From assembly GCA_902762355.1 (NCBI GenBank), contig CACWNR010000003.1, positions 124,001 to 188,000 of the forward strand: a stretch of 64,000 nt of DNA, given 5' to 3'. This DNA comes from an uncultured Bacteroidales bacterium (GTDB lineage Bacteria > Bacteroidota > Bacteroidia > Bacteroidales > Paludibacteraceae). This document shows positions 7,461-17,116 of the stretch, in pieces. A model generated the notes under the pieces. That model ran no database searches. It worked only from the letters and a program-made list of their open reading frames with translations, and was not told where the DNA came from. The translations under genes and the position numbers were made by a program. Numbering within the stretch: the first letter of the stretch is position 1; each line of letters opens with the position of its first letter.

Positions 7461-8643
7461 TACTTGAGTCTCCGTAGGAGAGGAAACGAAAATTGTGACT
7501 CAGGGCGTAGTCGTAAATGGTCTTCCAATCGCCACCAACAAACGCGCTGACGAGCAAGAGCAAGGTCGATTGCGGTTGGTGGAAATTGGTGATCAGTTGA
7601 TCCACAATACGGAAAGTATAGCCGGGTTTGATCATGATCTGCGTCTCGGCATGAAGGGTCTGCTGATGCGTCGCATCGAGGTAGTCCAGAATGGCCTGTA
7701 ATGCGTCATGAACCGACAATGTATAGTCCTTTTCGTAGGGTTCAAACTGACCTACCGTGGCATTCTCCGGGTGGCAACCGATGAAATAGAGCGATTCGAG
7801 CGTACGCATGGAAGTGGTACCCACGGCGACGATGTGTCCGAGTTGGCGCTGTATGTGCGCAATCGTCTCACGGGGCACGGCGATGATCTCCGTGTGCATC
7901 GTGTGCTCATTGGCATCGGCAGTCTTGACCGGCAGGAAGGTTCCTGCACCCACATGGAGCGTCACCTCATCGGTCTCTATACCGCGTCCACGCAGATCAT
8001 CGAGCACCTTGTCCGTAAAATGCAAACCGGCCGTAGGCGCTGCCACAGACCCTTTGATGCGCGAATAGACGGTTTGATAGGTCTTCAGATCGGATTCTTC
8101 GGTCTTACGGTTGAGGTACGGTGGAATAGGCAGTTCACCGGCTGCATCGAGTATCTGAGCAAACGATACGTTCTCTTCGTTCCACTCAAAACGCACGGCA
8201 AAAGTATTGCCTAAAACCTGCTCTTTGTAGGCGCGAAGAACTATTTGTAATTTGTCATTTGTAATTGGTAATTCAACCGCTTCATCGTGCCATTTCTTAA
8301 CGTTGCCCACCATACATTTCCATGTACAACCGGTGGTAGAACCAAGTGAGAGTTGGTAGTCATGGGGCATGAGGGGTTCCAGACAGAACACCTCGATACG
8401 TGCACCGGTAGGCTTATGAAACTCCAGCCTGGCTTGTATCACGCGCGTGTTATTATATATAAGGAGCGAATGCGGGGCGATATAATCGCCGACGTTGTAG
8501 AAATAATCTTCCGTCACCTGTCCGTCGCGATAGACCAGCAGTTTGCTGTGGTCGCGTTCGGGCAGCGGATATTTGGCGATTCGTTCGTCAGGTAAAGGGT
8601 AGTTATAATCAGCTATATAGATTGGTGATTGGTGATTGGTCAT
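7441..8643 (-). CDS. queA: S-adenosylmethionine:tRNA ribosyltransferase-isomerase
   Basis: 400 residues. QueA transfers the ribose of SAM to preQ1 in tRNA during queuosine synthesis. Family motifs are IADYNYPLPDERIAKYPLP near the N-terminus, LLIYNNTRVIQAR, VAAPTAGLHFT, VTLHVGAGTFLPVK and TNFHQPQSTLLLLVSAF near the end. The first nine codons (MTNHQSPIY) fall in a heptanucleotide array that supplies the ATG, and a second array encodes ELPITNDKLQI about 135 residues in. It starts three bases after the rlmL-like stop. Confidence 0.94.
   Translation of the reverse strand: MTNHQSPIYIADYNYPLPDERIAKYPLPERDHSKLLVYRDGQVTEDYFYNVGDYIAPHSLLIYNNTRVIQARLEFHKPTGARIEVFCLEPLMPHDYQLSLGSTTGCTWKCMVGNVKKWHDEAVELPITNDKLQIVLRAYKEQVLGNTFAVRFEWNEENVSFAQILDAAGELPIPPYLNRKTEESDLKTYQTVYSRIKGSVAAPTAGLHFTDKVLDDLRGRGIETDEVTLHVGAGTFLPVKTADANEHTMHTEIIAVPRETIAHIQRQLGHIVAVGTTSMRTLESLYFIGCHPENATVGQFEPYEKDYTLSVHDALQAILDYLDATHQQTLHAETQIMIKPGYTFRIVDQLITNFHQPQSTLLLLVSAFVGGDWKTIYDYALSHNFRFLSYGDSSILNHKS
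8243..8273 (-). repeat. Heptanucleotide array (family A) inside queA
   Basis: Plus-strand units ATTTGTA, ATTTGTC, ATTTGTA, ATTGGTA, ATTC repeat every 7 bases and encode LPITNDKLQI in QueA. Confidence 0.75.
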
Positions 8644-8660
8644 TGGTTATTGGTTATTGT
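8620..8660 (-). repeat. Heptanucleotide array (family A) at the rlmL-like/queA junction
   Basis: Plus-strand ATTGGTG, ATTGGTG, ATTGGTC, ATTGGTT, ATTGGTT, ATTG. It contains the queA start codon and the rlmL-like stop codon, so a change in copy number would alter both gene ends. Confidence 0.9.
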
Positions 8661-9831
8661 CTTTTCTTTTCCCCTGAAATAATTCGTATTTGTTAAATTG
8701 GCAGTCCAGTTCGCCGTTGAGCAAACGGTATTTCTTGGAGGGTTTGAGTCCGATGCATTTCATCGCTTCGGCATTGGACGAGATGATCCAAGCTGTCGCA
8801 CCGGTGAACTGATGCTTGAGGGCTGTTCCGATGGCGCCATACAGGTCTTCTATCTCCTTGTTGCTCTTGAGTCGTTCGCCATACGGCGGATTGAGCATCA
8901 CCAGAAGTGATGGATTGGTCATTGGTGATTGGTTATTGGTGATTGTTTTAATCTCCTCTATACGAATCTGCTTGAGTTCGATATCCTTCTGAACACCGGC
9001 CGACTTGACATTCTTTGATGCCTGTTGAATGGCATAGAACGAAGCGTCCGATCCGTATATATGATGGGTAAAATCACGTTCGTGGGAGTCGTCGTTGTAT
9101 ATCTCATTCCATAAGTCGGCATCGAAGTCCGGCCATTTTTCGAAGGCATAGGACTGACGGAAGACACCCGGCGCGATGTTACGTGCAATGAGTGCCGCCT
9201 CGATAAGGAGTGTTCCCGAACCGCACATCGGGTCATAGAAATCCGACTGTCCGTGCCATCCCGCCATGAGTAGCATTCCCGCCGCCAGTACTTCGTTGAT
9301 AGGCGCTTCGGTTGTTGCGACACGGTATCCGCGTTTGTGCAGACTCTCGCCGCTGCTGTCCAAAGACAGCGTCACCTGTTCGTTGGCGATGTGGATATTG
9401 ATTGTCAGATCGGGATTTTGCACACTCACGTTCGGACGTTGATTAATGCGCTCCGACCAATAATCGACAATGGCATCCTTGACGCGGTACGTCACAAAAC
9501 GGCTGTTGCGGAACGACTCACTATAGACAGTGGCATCGATGGCGAAGGTGTTATTCACCGTCATGTACTTCGACCAATCGAGTGCTTTGAGTTGTTTATA
9601 GAGAGCGTCCGTGTCTTTGGCTTTGAACGAAGCGATCGGCACGAGGATGCGGATGGCGGTGCGCAAGCAGAAGTTCGCGCGGTACAGCAAGGCCTTGTCA
9701 CCCCGGAAAGAGACTGCGCGGCGTTCCAGCTGCACATCGTTGGCACCTAACTCAATCAGTTCTTGCGCCAATACCTCTTCGAGGCCCTTGAAGGTCTTCG
9801 CCAGCATCAAAAAAGTAGCCTGTTGCTTCAT
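8647..9831 (-). CDS. THUMP-domain RNA guanine-N2 methyltransferase (RlmL N-terminal type)
   Basis: 394 residues. The N-terminal THUMP-like RNA-binding region (LAKTFKGLEEVLAQELIELG, up to about 160) precedes a class I SAM methyltransferase with FYDPMCGSGTLLIEAAL (SAM loop) and MLNPPYGERL (NPPY catalytic motif for N2-guanine methylation). The second half of E. coli RlmKL is absent, so this corresponds to the RlmL half. A heptanucleotide array encodes TITNNQSPMTN immediately before the NPPY strand. Confidence 0.88.
   Translation of the reverse strand: MKQQATFLMLAKTFKGLEEVLAQELIELGANDVQLERRAVSFRGDKALLYRANFCLRTAIRILVPIASFKAKDTDALYKQLKALDWSKYMTVNNTFAIDATVYSESFRNSRFVTYRVKDAIVDYWSERINQRPNVSVQNPDLTINIHIANEQVTLSLDSSGESLHKRGYRVATTEAPINEVLAAGMLLMAGWHGQSDFYDPMCGSGTLLIEAALIARNIAPGVFRQSYAFEKWPDFDADLWNEIYNDDSHERDFTHHIYGSDASFYAIQQASKNVKSAGVQKDIELKQIRIEEIKTITNNQSPMTNPSLLVMLNPPYGERLKSNKEIEDLYGAIGTALKHQFTGATAWIISSNAEAMKCIGLKPSKKYRLLNGELDCQFNKYELFQGKRKDNNQ
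8910..8947 (-). repeat. Heptanucleotide array (family A) inside the rlmL-like gene
   Basis: Plus-strand GATTGGT, CATTGGT, GATTGGT, TATTGGT, GATTGTT; the encoded insert lies about six residues before the catalytic NPPY motif. Confidence 0.85.
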
Positions 9832-9846
9832 TTTTTTGTCAATTTA

Positions 9847-9878
9847 TTTGGTCATGTCGATTTTTTGTAGTACCTTTG
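9847..9878 (+). promoter_or_regulatory. Promoter of tRNA-Ser(TGA)
   Basis: TTTG (9847-9850) and TACCTTTG (9871-9878) are 20 bases apart, 13 bases before the tRNA. Confidence 0.8.
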
Positions 9879-9891
9879 CACCCGCTTTTGA

Positions 9892-9976
9892 GGAAAGATG
9901 GCAGAGTGGTCTATTGCGTCGGTCTTGAAAACCGAAGTACTGAAAGGTACCGGGGGTTCGAATCCCTCTCTTTCCG
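9892..9976 (+). tRNA. tRNA-Ser (anticodon TGA)
   Basis: Class II tRNA of 85 bases: acceptor GGAAAGA/TCTTTCC, anticodon loop CTTGAAA, long variable arm, T loop TTCGAAT, discriminator G. CCA is not encoded. Confidence 0.95.
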
Positions 9977-9997
9977 CTGGATGCCGCAAGGTGTCCT

Positions 9998-10909
9998 TTA
10001 TTTCTTGAGTTGGAAGGGGAAGGAACCGATGAGATTGCCGTCGCAGAAGAAATCAATCGAGTAGAAACCTTCCTGAACCTCCTCTACCCATGGGCAGTAA
10101 CACGTGCCGTTATACGCCTCACCGCTGTATTCTATCTGCTGCACGAGCGTATAGGGGATCTCCCCGGACTCGAATGCAAAGACTCTCGATGCATCTTCAC
10201 CAATCACATCGCCGTTCGGCGTGATCACGCGTGCGTACAGGTCTTTGAGTCCCGGCGTACAGGTGATATTTTTCGCAATGACGAAGTCGAACTGCAGTTT
10301 GCGCATATGACTGACCATACGCGTTTTCTTGTCGTTCTTATTGAGCATTGTCAGGTTGCAGGAGGTTATCTCGAGCATGGAGGCGCGCTCTACGGTTTCG
10401 GTCAGTTGGGCATTCGCATGAGTCAGGTGGGTGTTTTGTTCCTTAACCATCTGGTTCTCTTCGCGCACTTGTATATTCTCTTCAGTCAGACGGGCATTGG
10501 TGGCATTGAGCGAGTCTATCTGACGGACGTACTCCACCATCACCGCACGAACGGTAGCCAGTTCGCGCTTCAACTCCGCAATACGGCGGGCATTAGAAGC
10601 CTTGGTCTGACGTAACTCTTCGAGCAAGTCCTGCACACGTTGTTGCTCGCGGCTCAACAAATCCTGCAACGAGTCATTGCGGATATCCATCTGCTGGTAA
10701 CCGTCGAACTGAATGGCCAGGTCTTCGTATTCTTCCTCCAGTTCAGCTTTCTCTATCGTCATCTGCTCCACCAGTTCTGTCATCTCCGACCGCTGGTCAA
10801 GATACAGATAGACGAGCGCACCCAGCGCCACAACTAAAAAACCTATAATAATCCAGACTAATTTCTTATTCTTAGCCTCAGGGGCACGATTAACATTGTT
10901 GTTGTTCAT
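9998..10909 (-). CDS. Coiled-coil inner membrane protein of unknown function
   Basis: 303 residues. One membrane helix (about 19-37, [19 protein letters not shown]) is followed by a long coiled coil (about 40-175, rich in E, Q, L and R) and a C-terminal globular domain with [23 protein letters not shown] know of no assigned function; proteins of this plan occur in Bacteroidetes as conserved hypotheticals. The start overlaps the murF stop by 4 bases, so it is the last gene of the dnaN superoperon, and a cell-wall or envelope role is a guess from position. Confidence 0.7.
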   Translation of the reverse strand: MNNNNVNRAPEAKNKKLVWIIIGFLVVALGALVYLYLDQRSEMTELVEQMTIEKAELEEEYEDLAIQFDGYQQMDIRNDSLQDLLSREQQRVQDLLEELRQTKASNARRIAELKRELATVRAVMVEYVRQIDSLNATNARLTEENIQVREENQMVKEQNTHLTHANAQLTETVERASMLEITSCNLTMLNKNDKKTRMVSHMRKLQFDFVIAKNITCTPGLKDLYARVITPNGDVIGEDASRVFAFESGEIPYTLVQQIEYSGEAYNGTCYCPWVEEVQEGFYSIDFFCDGNLIGSFPFQLKK

Positions 10910-12057
10910 AATAACGGAATAACTTTCTCTAATTGATTGCTTCGGCTGCCTTTGAGTAGGATAGTGTAGCCGGAAAGCGGTGATTGCTGCAGTGCCACAA
11001 AGAGCGCCTCCACGTTATCGAAGACGGGGTACGGTGCAGTCGTTTCTTTGTATTCCTCGCCGACCAGCAGCACTTTCTCCGCCTTGCGCTCCAGCAGCAT
11101 GTTGACGATATTCTGATGCTCCAGATGGGAGTACTCACCCAACTCACGCATCGCGCCCAGGATATAACAATTACCCTTAAACGCATTGATGGCGGCCGTC
11201 ATGGAAGTAGGGTTGGCGTTATAAGCGTCCACCACGACGGTGTTGTGCTCGGTCTGCATCAACTGCGATCGGTTGTTACTCGGCACATACGCGCGGATGG
11301 CCTCTAAGGCCGCCTCTTCGCTGATACCGAAATGCTTGCCCACGCATATAGCCGCCGACACGTTCTCTGCGTTATAACCACCCACGAGATGCGTTCCTTC
11401 GGGCATGGTACCGGTCATATAAGGCACGGTCTTAAGATCACCTGCCATCTTCGCCAGGTAGGGATTATCCATGTTTCGGAAGCAGTAACCGCCGTGTGCA
11501 CGGAGATAGTCATACAACTCCGCTTTGGTGCGTTGTACGCCTTCGAACGAACCGAATCCCTGCAGATGCGCTTTGCCGACATTGGTGATCAGACCGCAGT
11601 TCGGTTCAGCTATCTCCACGAGTTCTTTGATATCGCCCGGGTGACTCGCCCCCATCTCCACGATCGCCATCTCGTGCGCGCGCGTTATAGATAATAAGGT
11701 GAGAGGCACACCGAGTTGGTTGTTCAGATTGCCCTGCGTATAGTAGAGGTTGTACTTCGTCTTGAGCACTGCTGCACAGAGTTCTTTGGTGGTTGTCTTA
11801 CCGTTCGTACCGGTGATACCAAGGATTGGCAGCCCTAACTCACGACGCCAGGCACGCGCCAGGTCTTGCAGTTCAGCCAACGCGTTCTCCCCGCTGATGA
11901 TATATTCGGCACCATCCTTTCGCGCCTGATCCACAAACGCGTTGCCGTCAAAATGTTCGCCTTTGAGTGCCACAAAAACAGAGCCGGGAGTTACCTTCCG
12001 GCTGTCTGTTGTGACATTCAGGGATTGCTTATTTCTTATTAGGAAGCTCCAATCCAT
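10906..12057 (-). CDS. murF: UDP-MurNAc-tripeptide--D-Ala-D-Ala ligase
   Basis: 383 residues. Mur ligase features: N-terminal TDSRKVTPGSVFVALKGEHFDGN, P-loop GTNGKTTT (83-90), central EMGASHPGDI, and VVDAYNANPTSM of the C-terminal region. MurF adds D-Ala-D-Ala to the peptidoglycan precursor in the cytoplasm. It is shorter than typical MurF (about 430-450), mainly at the N-terminus. The start lies inside the 3' end of the transporter gene (29-base overlap). Confidence 0.92.
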   Translation of the reverse strand: MDWSFLIRNKQSLNVTTDSRKVTPGSVFVALKGEHFDGNAFVDQARKDGAEYIISGENALAELQDLARAWRRELGLPILGITGTNGKTTTKELCAAVLKTKYNLYYTQGNLNNQLGVPLTLLSITRAHEMAIVEMGASHPGDIKELVEIAEPNCGLITNVGKAHLQGFGSFEGVQRTKAELYDYLRAHGGYCFRNMDNPYLAKMAGDLKTVPYMTGTMPEGTHLVGGYNAENVSAAICVGKHFGISEEAALEAIRAYVPSNNRSQLMQTEHNTVVVDAYNANPTSMTAAINAFKGNCYILGAMRELGEYSHLEHQNIVNMLLERKAEKVLLVGEEYKETTAPYPVFDNVEALFVALQQSPLSGYTILLKGSRSNQLEKVIPLL

Positions 12058-13399
12058 AGTTCTTCTTTTTATCCTCCACTTTGAGTGCCAGACTCAGCAA
12101 GAAGGCCATCACACCGAACGAAGCGAAGACGATCATCGGCACGAGGTAGCCGTTGGTAGCCACGCGCAGTTTACCGATGAGCAGCGGTACGAGGCACAGA
12201 CCGATGTTCTGCACCCAGAAGATGAGGCAGTAGGCCGAACCGAGCACTTTCTCGTCAATAATCTTCGGTACCGAAGGCCACATAGAAGCCGGTACGAGCG
12301 AGAAGCTGACACCGAGTACCAGGATCGTCACCAGCGCGAGTGCTTTGCTGGGGTATGCCGGCAGCACGAATGCGAACACACTATGGCACGCGATCATGAT
12401 GACCGCACCGAGCAGCATCATCGAGGCACCTTTACCCTTGTAGTCGATGAACGCACCGAGGAACGGCGTCAGTACCATCGCCAGGATCGGGAACCACTTG
12501 AACAGACCGGCTGCTTCCGCATTGGAGATCGCGAGAGTCTCTTCCAGGAAGTTCGTTGCGAAACGCTGGAAGGGGAAGATAGCGGAGTAGTAGAGCACAC
12601 AGAGGAGCGCTACGATCCAGAACATTTTCGAGGTCAATATCTGCTTGAGGTCGGACACATGGAACTCATCCTCCGGATCTTTCTCTGCCGTTGCTTCACC
12701 GATGGCCACGAGTTGGTTATCGAAGGCCTTGTCCATGATGGTGAACACAAAGAAATTGATCAGACCGATGACGAGCAAGAGCGTTGCGAAGAGCAACGGT
12801 GCCGTAACGGAGTTCGTTCCGTCCACAGCATAATGCGAGCTGAGCATCGGCGCGAGCCACATCGCAGCGAACACTCCCAGACGGGCGATTGCCATCTCGA
12901 GTCCCATTGCTAGTGCCATTTCTTTTCCTTTGAACCACTTAGCGAGGATCTTACTAACCGTCGTGCCGGCCATCTCACAGCCGCAGCCGAAGATCATAAA
13001 ACCGAACATCGCCAGTTTTGCGCTACCCGGCATAGCCGGCCACCAGGCGTTGAGCCACTCAACCGTATTGGCCTCTGACCAGGATATACCCCAGTATTTG
13101 ATGGCCGCACCGATCACCATGAGGCTCGCACTGAGCAGACCCGTGAAACGGACTCCCATCTTATCGAGGATGATACCCGCGATGATGAGGAAACCGAACA
13201 CGTTCAGCAGGTACTCACCGGCTGCGTAGGTACCGAAGTCACCGCGGTCCCAATCGAGGGTCTCTTCCAATAAGGAAGCCAGCGGTGAGAGGATATCGAC
13301 GAACATGTAGGCGAAGAACATCATGGATGCCACGAGCACCAAGACTGCCCAACGCGCTACTGCACTGTCACGAAGCGTCTTTTGAATTGCTTTTACCAT
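12029..13399 (-). CDS. Major facilitator superfamily transporter
   Basis: 456 residues with about twelve hydrophobic segments. ILDKMGVRFTG after the second helix is the MFS loop 2-3 motif, and WFKGKEMALAMGLEMAIARLG resembles the helix 4-5 region. A cytoplasmic loop of about 40 acidic residues lies mid-protein. The substrate cannot be read. Its location between skp and murF suggests an envelope-related substrate, but that is only positional. The 5' end overlaps a small frame at 13368-13490. Confidence 0.82.
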   Translation of the reverse strand: MVKAIQKTLRDSAVARWAVLVLVASMMFFAYMFVDILSPLASLLEETLDWDRGDFGTYAAGEYLLNVFGFLIIAGIILDKMGVRFTGLLSASLMVIGAAIKYWGISWSEANTVEWLNAWWPAMPGSAKLAMFGFMIFGCGCEMAGTTVSKILAKWFKGKEMALAMGLEMAIARLGVFAAMWLAPMLSSHYAVDGTNSVTAPLLFATLLLVIGLINFFVFTIMDKAFDNQLVAIGEATAEKDPEDEFHVSDLKQILTSKMFWIVALLCVLYYSAIFPFQRFATNFLEETLAISNAEAAGLFKWFPILAMVLTPFLGAFIDYKGKGASMMLLGAVIMIACHSVFAFVLPAYPSKALALVTILVLGVSFSLVPASMWPSVPKIIDEKVLGSAYCLIFWVQNIGLCLVPLLIGKLRVATNGYLVPMIVFASFGVMAFLLSLALKVEDKKKNYGLELPNKK

Positions 13400-13490
13400 A
13401 CTTGTAGGAGAATTTGGATTTTTTCTTTAACCATTCTGCCTTTTTTTTCTCATACTCGGCATAATGGCTTTCCAGATAACCGTCTGCCAT
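13368..13490 (-). CDS. Small basic protein coupled to skp (40 residues)
   Basis: An unannotated-looking frame, MADGYLESHYAEYEKKKAEW then a Lys-rich tail. Its ATG overlaps the stop of the ompH gene (TAATG at 13492-13488), typical of coupled translation, and its 3' end overlaps the transporter start by 32 bases. The charged, aromatic helical sequence is not what a random shadow frame usually gives, and short MAD-YLE proteins are familiar from Bacteroidetes, though I cannot name a function. Confidence 0.5.
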   Translation of the reverse strand: MADGYLESHYAEYEKKKAEWLKKKSKFSYKYGKSNSKDAS

Positions 13491-13981
13491 TATTTAATTC
13501 CGAGTTCTTTCTTAACAGCCGGTGTAGCATCGATGGCGTCTGCACCGATATGCACCATTGCCTGGCTATCGAAGATATAGGTGTAGTTCTCGCGTTCACC
13601 AACTGCCTTGATAGCCTTTGCCATCTTCTCGTGAACCGGTGCCAACAACTCCTGTTGTTTACGTTGGATATCCTGCTCCGCAGTTTGGTAGAACAGTTGA
13701 ATTCGTTGCTGCATTTCCTGCAACTCCTGTTGACGAATCTGCTTGATAGCGTCTGCCATCGTAGCCTCTTGTGCCTGATAGTCCTGCAGTTTCTTCTGGA
13801 TCTCCTCGTTCATCGAAGCGAGCTGGGTCTCGTACTGATTCTGGATAGTATCCATTTTCAGTTTGACTTGTGCTACCTCCGGCATCTGAGCGAAGAGCTC
13901 TTGCGTGTTGATGTGACCGAATTTCTGTGCGCTGGCTACCATCGGTAATACCAGCATCATTGCGATAATAATTTTTTTCAT
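13490..13981 (-). CDS. OmpH/Skp-family periplasmic chaperone (second copy)
   Basis: 163 residues from MKKIIIAMMLVLPMVASAQ (signal peptide). The mature protein has the Skp layout: a short strand (FGHINTQELFAQMPEV), a long alpha-helical coiled-coil arm rich in Q, E and K (about 45-120), and a final strand with YTYIFDSQAMVHIG. Skp holds unfolded outer membrane proteins on their way to BamA, which is encoded upstream in the same operon. An in-frame ATG two codons earlier is possible. Confidence 0.88.
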   Translation of the reverse strand: MKKIIIAMMLVLPMVASAQKFGHINTQELFAQMPEVAQVKLKMDTIQNQYETQLASMNEEIQKKLQDYQAQEATMADAIKQIRQQELQEMQQRIQLFYQTAEQDIQRKQQELLAPVHEKMAKAIKAVGERENYTYIFDSQAMVHIGADAIDATPAVKKELGIK

Positions 13982-14010
13982 TTCCAATTTTTGATTTATT
14001 ATTTATACTT

Positions 14011-14529
14011 TTATTTTGCTCCTAATTTGCGTAACACCTGATCGGATACGTCCAGTTTGGAGGACATATAGATCAGTGCAGGGTCAGCCGAACGGTCTTT
14101 GACGATGTCGATGCGTTTCTCGTTCGCCAAGTCCTGAATGGCATTGTATATCTCGTCCTGGATCGGCTTGATGAGCGCCTCGCGTTTCTTGTACAACTCG
14201 CCTTCCTGACCGAAATACTTGCGTTTGAGTTCAAGTACCTCCTGCTCTTTGGCAACTATCTCCTGCTCGCGTTGTGCGCGCATGGTCTCGGAGAGGAAGA
14301 TCTGCTCCGTCTGATAGTTGGTGGCCATGACGCGTGCCTCTTGTTGCGCGGCGTCTATCTCTTTCTGCCAACGCTTGGAGAGCATCGTCAGTTGCTCGTT
14401 CGCCTGCTCGTACTGAGGCAGGTTCTTGAGGATATAACTCATGTCGATATACGCTATCGACTGATCTTTAGCAAAAGCCGTGCCACAAAGCAGCAGGGCT
14501 GCAAAAATTATTGAAACTAATTTTTTCAT
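14011..14529 (-). CDS. OmpH/Skp-family periplasmic chaperone (first copy)
   Basis: 172 residues starting MKKLVSIIFAALLLCGTAFA (signal peptide). Then IAYIDMSYILKNLPQYEQA, a long coiled-coil arm (KRWQKEIDAAQQEARVMA onwards), and a closing segment with IDIVKDRSADPALIYMS. Tandem skp genes directly after bamA are standard in Bacteroidetes and suggest a heteromeric chaperone. The start was chosen at the MKK with a proper signal peptide, five residues inside the longest frame. Confidence 0.88.
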   Translation of the reverse strand: MKKLVSIIFAALLLCGTAFAKDQSIAYIDMSYILKNLPQYEQANEQLTMLSKRWQKEIDAAQQEARVMATNYQTEQIFLSETMRAQREQEIVAKEQEVLELKRKYFGQEGELYKKREALIKPIQDEIYNAIQDLANEKRIDIVKDRSADPALIYMSSKLDVSDQVLRKLGAK

Positions 14530-14551
14530 TTCAAATCTCAAATTTCAAATT
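14530..14551. repeat. Heptanucleotide array (family A) between bamA and skp
   Basis: Units TTTCAAA, TCTCAAA, TTTCAAA, TTTT fill the gap with a 7-base period. Confidence 0.6.
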
Positions 14552-17116
14552 TTATAGCTCTTGTCCGAGAACGAAGTGGAACTGACTACCGCTATACTGT
14601 TTCGATCCGTTGATCTCGTCGAAACCCCATCCCCAGTCGATACCTAACAGACCGAACATCGGCAGGAAGATACGTACGCCGACACCGGCGGAACGCTTGA
14701 GGTTGAAGGGGTTGTAGTCGCGGATATCCGAGAAACAGTTACCGGCCTCGAGGAAGACATGCGCCCAGATGGTTGCACTCTGCTCCAAGGTGATCGGGTA
14801 ACGCAACTCCATGGTGAACTTATTATAGAGGTAACCCATGTTACGTCCGGTTGCCACATCGTACGGCGTGAGCGAACCCGAGGAGTAACCACGCATCGCC
14901 ACGTATTCGGTTGCATAACTCGTGTAACTCGACATACCGTCGCCACCCATATAGAAAGTCTCGAACGGCGATTTGAGGTTCTGGTTGTAATGCCCCAGAT
15001 AACCGAACTCCGCACGCGTCATGAGCACTAACTTGCTATCTTTGGTGAGCGGCGTGAACACCTTTCCGGTGAATTTCCACTTATGGTACTCAATGAGGTG
15101 GTACTTCTCGTTATTGGTCATGTTGGCATAGTCCGCCGGGAAGAAGAGCGACCAAGGCGGGGTCAGTTTGACTCCTATGGTGAACTGGCTACCGCGGCGG
15201 GTGTAAATCGGGTTATCGATGGACGAACGGCTGATCTGCAGGTTCAGTGCCAGGTTGTGACAGGTACCGTCGGACACGAGTAGATAAGCCCAGTCTTTCA
15301 TCATGTACATCTGGTAACTCAACTCGCCGTAGAACGCAAAATAGTCGTCCGGCCAGCGCATACGCTTACCGTAACCCACCGACACACCGAGCGTACGGAG
15401 GTACTTGTCCTTATCCGCCTCGGACTCCGCCAACTGCTGGTAATAATTGCTATTTCCGGAGTAGTAATAGTAGTTCGAATAGGTGTTATAGAGGTTTTGG
15501 TAGGCCTTCTGATAACGACTCGAGTAACCGGTTTGGTTGGCAAAGTAGATCGATGCGCTCAAACTATTCGGACGCTTACCGCCGAGCCACGGCTCGAGGA
15601 AGGAGATCGAAGCCGAGGTATAATAGATACCGTTCGTACGCGCGTTGATGGAGAAGGTCTGACCTTCACCCTGCGGCACGATGCGGTAGGATTTCTTATT
15701 GAACAGGTTCTGGATAGCGAAGTTAGTGAACTTCAATCCGAGCGAACCCACCAGACCGGTAGCACCCCAACCGAGCGAGAACTCAATCTGGTCGGAGGAC
15801 TTGGTCTGCAACTGATAGGTTATATCCACCGTTCCCTCCTCGGGGTTCGGCTGGATATCGGGCACGAGTTTCTCTTGGTCGAAGTGACCCATCTGCGCCA
15901 ACTCACGCAGCGAACGCATGATATCCGACTGCGAGTAGAGTTGTCCGGGTTTGGTATATAGCTCACGACGAACGACATGCTCGTACACACGCGTGTTTCC
16001 GACGATATTGATCTGATTGATCGTAGCGGGTTTGCCTTCGTACATACGCATCTCAAAATCGATCGAGTCGTTCTCCACATTCACCTCCACGGGTTCGACA
16101 TTAAAGAACAGGTATCCGCGGTCGGTATAGAGTTTGCTGACGGCATCGTCGTCATTGCTCAGACGGTCATTGAGGGTCTTGAGGTTATAGACGTCGCCGG
16201 GTTTGATACCGAGCGTAGCGTCCAACATCTCATACGGATAAACGGTGTTCCCAACCCATTTGACCGAACGGACATAGTACTTATCACCCTCACTGATGGT
16301 CATGTATATATCCACGCGGTTGGGATCTTCGGGGTTGGGCACTACCGAGTCGGCTACGATATACGCATCGCGATAACCGTGTTCGTTGTATTTCTCGATG
16401 ACTGCCAGTTTATCTTTCTCGTACTCTTCGGTAACGAATTTCTTAGTGCGGAAGAGGTTGATGATATCGTTATCATTGGTCTTCTTCATCGCCTTGTTGA
16501 TCTGACGATGCGTGAGGTTCTCGTTACCGGTGATATAGATCTTACCGACCTTGGTCTTCACTTTCTTATCCACGCCGACGAGCACACGCACATAGCCCGG
16601 GTGGTCGGGGTCGTTGTTCTGAATGACATGTACTTCGGCGTTATGATAACCTTTCTCCGCGAGGTATTTCTTGATGACGGTCTTACAGTGGTCTTCGAGG
16701 TTAGGCGTCATCTGCGAACCCTGACGTATACCGGCCTTTACTTCGATATCCTCGCGTTCGGATTTCTTGAGTCCTTCGTAGCGCACCTCACTGATACGCG
16801 GGCGTTGCTCGAGCTGAATGACGAGCCAGATCTTATTGCCTTCTATCTTGGAGGCTTTGATCTTGACGTTCGAGAAGAGTCCCTGTTTCCAGAAACGCTT
16901 GATAGCTTTGGTGATCTGGTCTCCCGGCACTTCAATCTTATCCCCCACAGCGAGACCGGAGAAGCCGATGAGCACAAAGTCCTCATAGCTATCCGCTCCT
17001 TGCACCTCAATGCCGGCAATCTCGTAGGTCTTACGCGTCATGCCGTACTCAATGTCCTGGGCGAACACCCCGACACTGAAGAGCACAAACAATAGTATAT
17101 TAATGAATCTGTTCAC
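14552..17116 (-). CDS. bamA: Outer membrane protein assembly factor BamA (Omp85)
   Basis: 854 residues from a GTG start at 17116. That start gives a signal peptide ([19 protein letters not shown]) and overlaps uppS by 17 bases; the longer frame runs through uppS and is rejected. Five POTRA-like repeats (about 25-440) precede the 16-strand barrel, which ends in FHFVLGQEL with a C-terminal aromatic-rich strand. [24 protein letters not shown] near the end is typical of Omp85. BamA inserts beta-barrels into the outer membrane; the skp genes follow. Confidence 0.95.
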   Translation of the reverse strand: MNRFINILLFVLFSVGVFAQDIEYGMTRKTYEIAGIEVQGADSYEDFVLIGFSGLAVGDKIEVPGDQITKAIKRFWKQGLFSNVKIKASKIEGNKIWLVIQLEQRPRISEVRYEGLKKSEREDIEVKAGIRQGSQMTPNLEDHCKTVIKKYLAEKGYHNAEVHVIQNNDPDHPGYVRVLVGVDKKVKTKVGKIYITGNENLTHRQINKAMKKTNDNDIINLFRTKKFVTEEYEKDKLAVIEKYNEHGYRDAYIVADSVVPNPEDPNRVDIYMTISEGDKYYVRSVKWVGNTVYPYEMLDATLGIKPGDVYNLKTLNDRLSNDDDAVSKLYTDRGYLFFNVEPVEVNVENDSIDFEMRMYEGKPATINQINIVGNTRVYEHVVRRELYTKPGQLYSQSDIMRSLRELAQMGHFDQEKLVPDIQPNPEEGTVDITYQLQTKSSDQIEFSLGWGATGLVGSLGLKFTNFAIQNLFNKKSYRIVPQGEGQTFSINARTNGIYYTSASISFLEPWLGGKRPNSLSASIYFANQTGYSSRYQKAYQNLYNTYSNYYYYSGNSNYYQQLAESEADKDKYLRTLGVSVGYGKRMRWPDDYFAFYGELSYQMYMMKDWAYLLVSDGTCHNLALNLQISRSSIDNPIYTRRGSQFTIGVKLTPPWSLFFPADYANMTNNEKYHLIEYHKWKFTGKVFTPLTKDSKLVLMTRAEFGYLGHYNQNLKSPFETFYMGGDGMSSYTSYATEYVAMRGYSSGSLTPYDVATGRNMGYLYNKFTMELRYPITLEQSATIWAHVFLEAGNCFSDIRDYNPFNLKRSAGVGVRIFLPMFGLLGIDWGWGFDEINGSKQYSGSQFHFVLGQEL

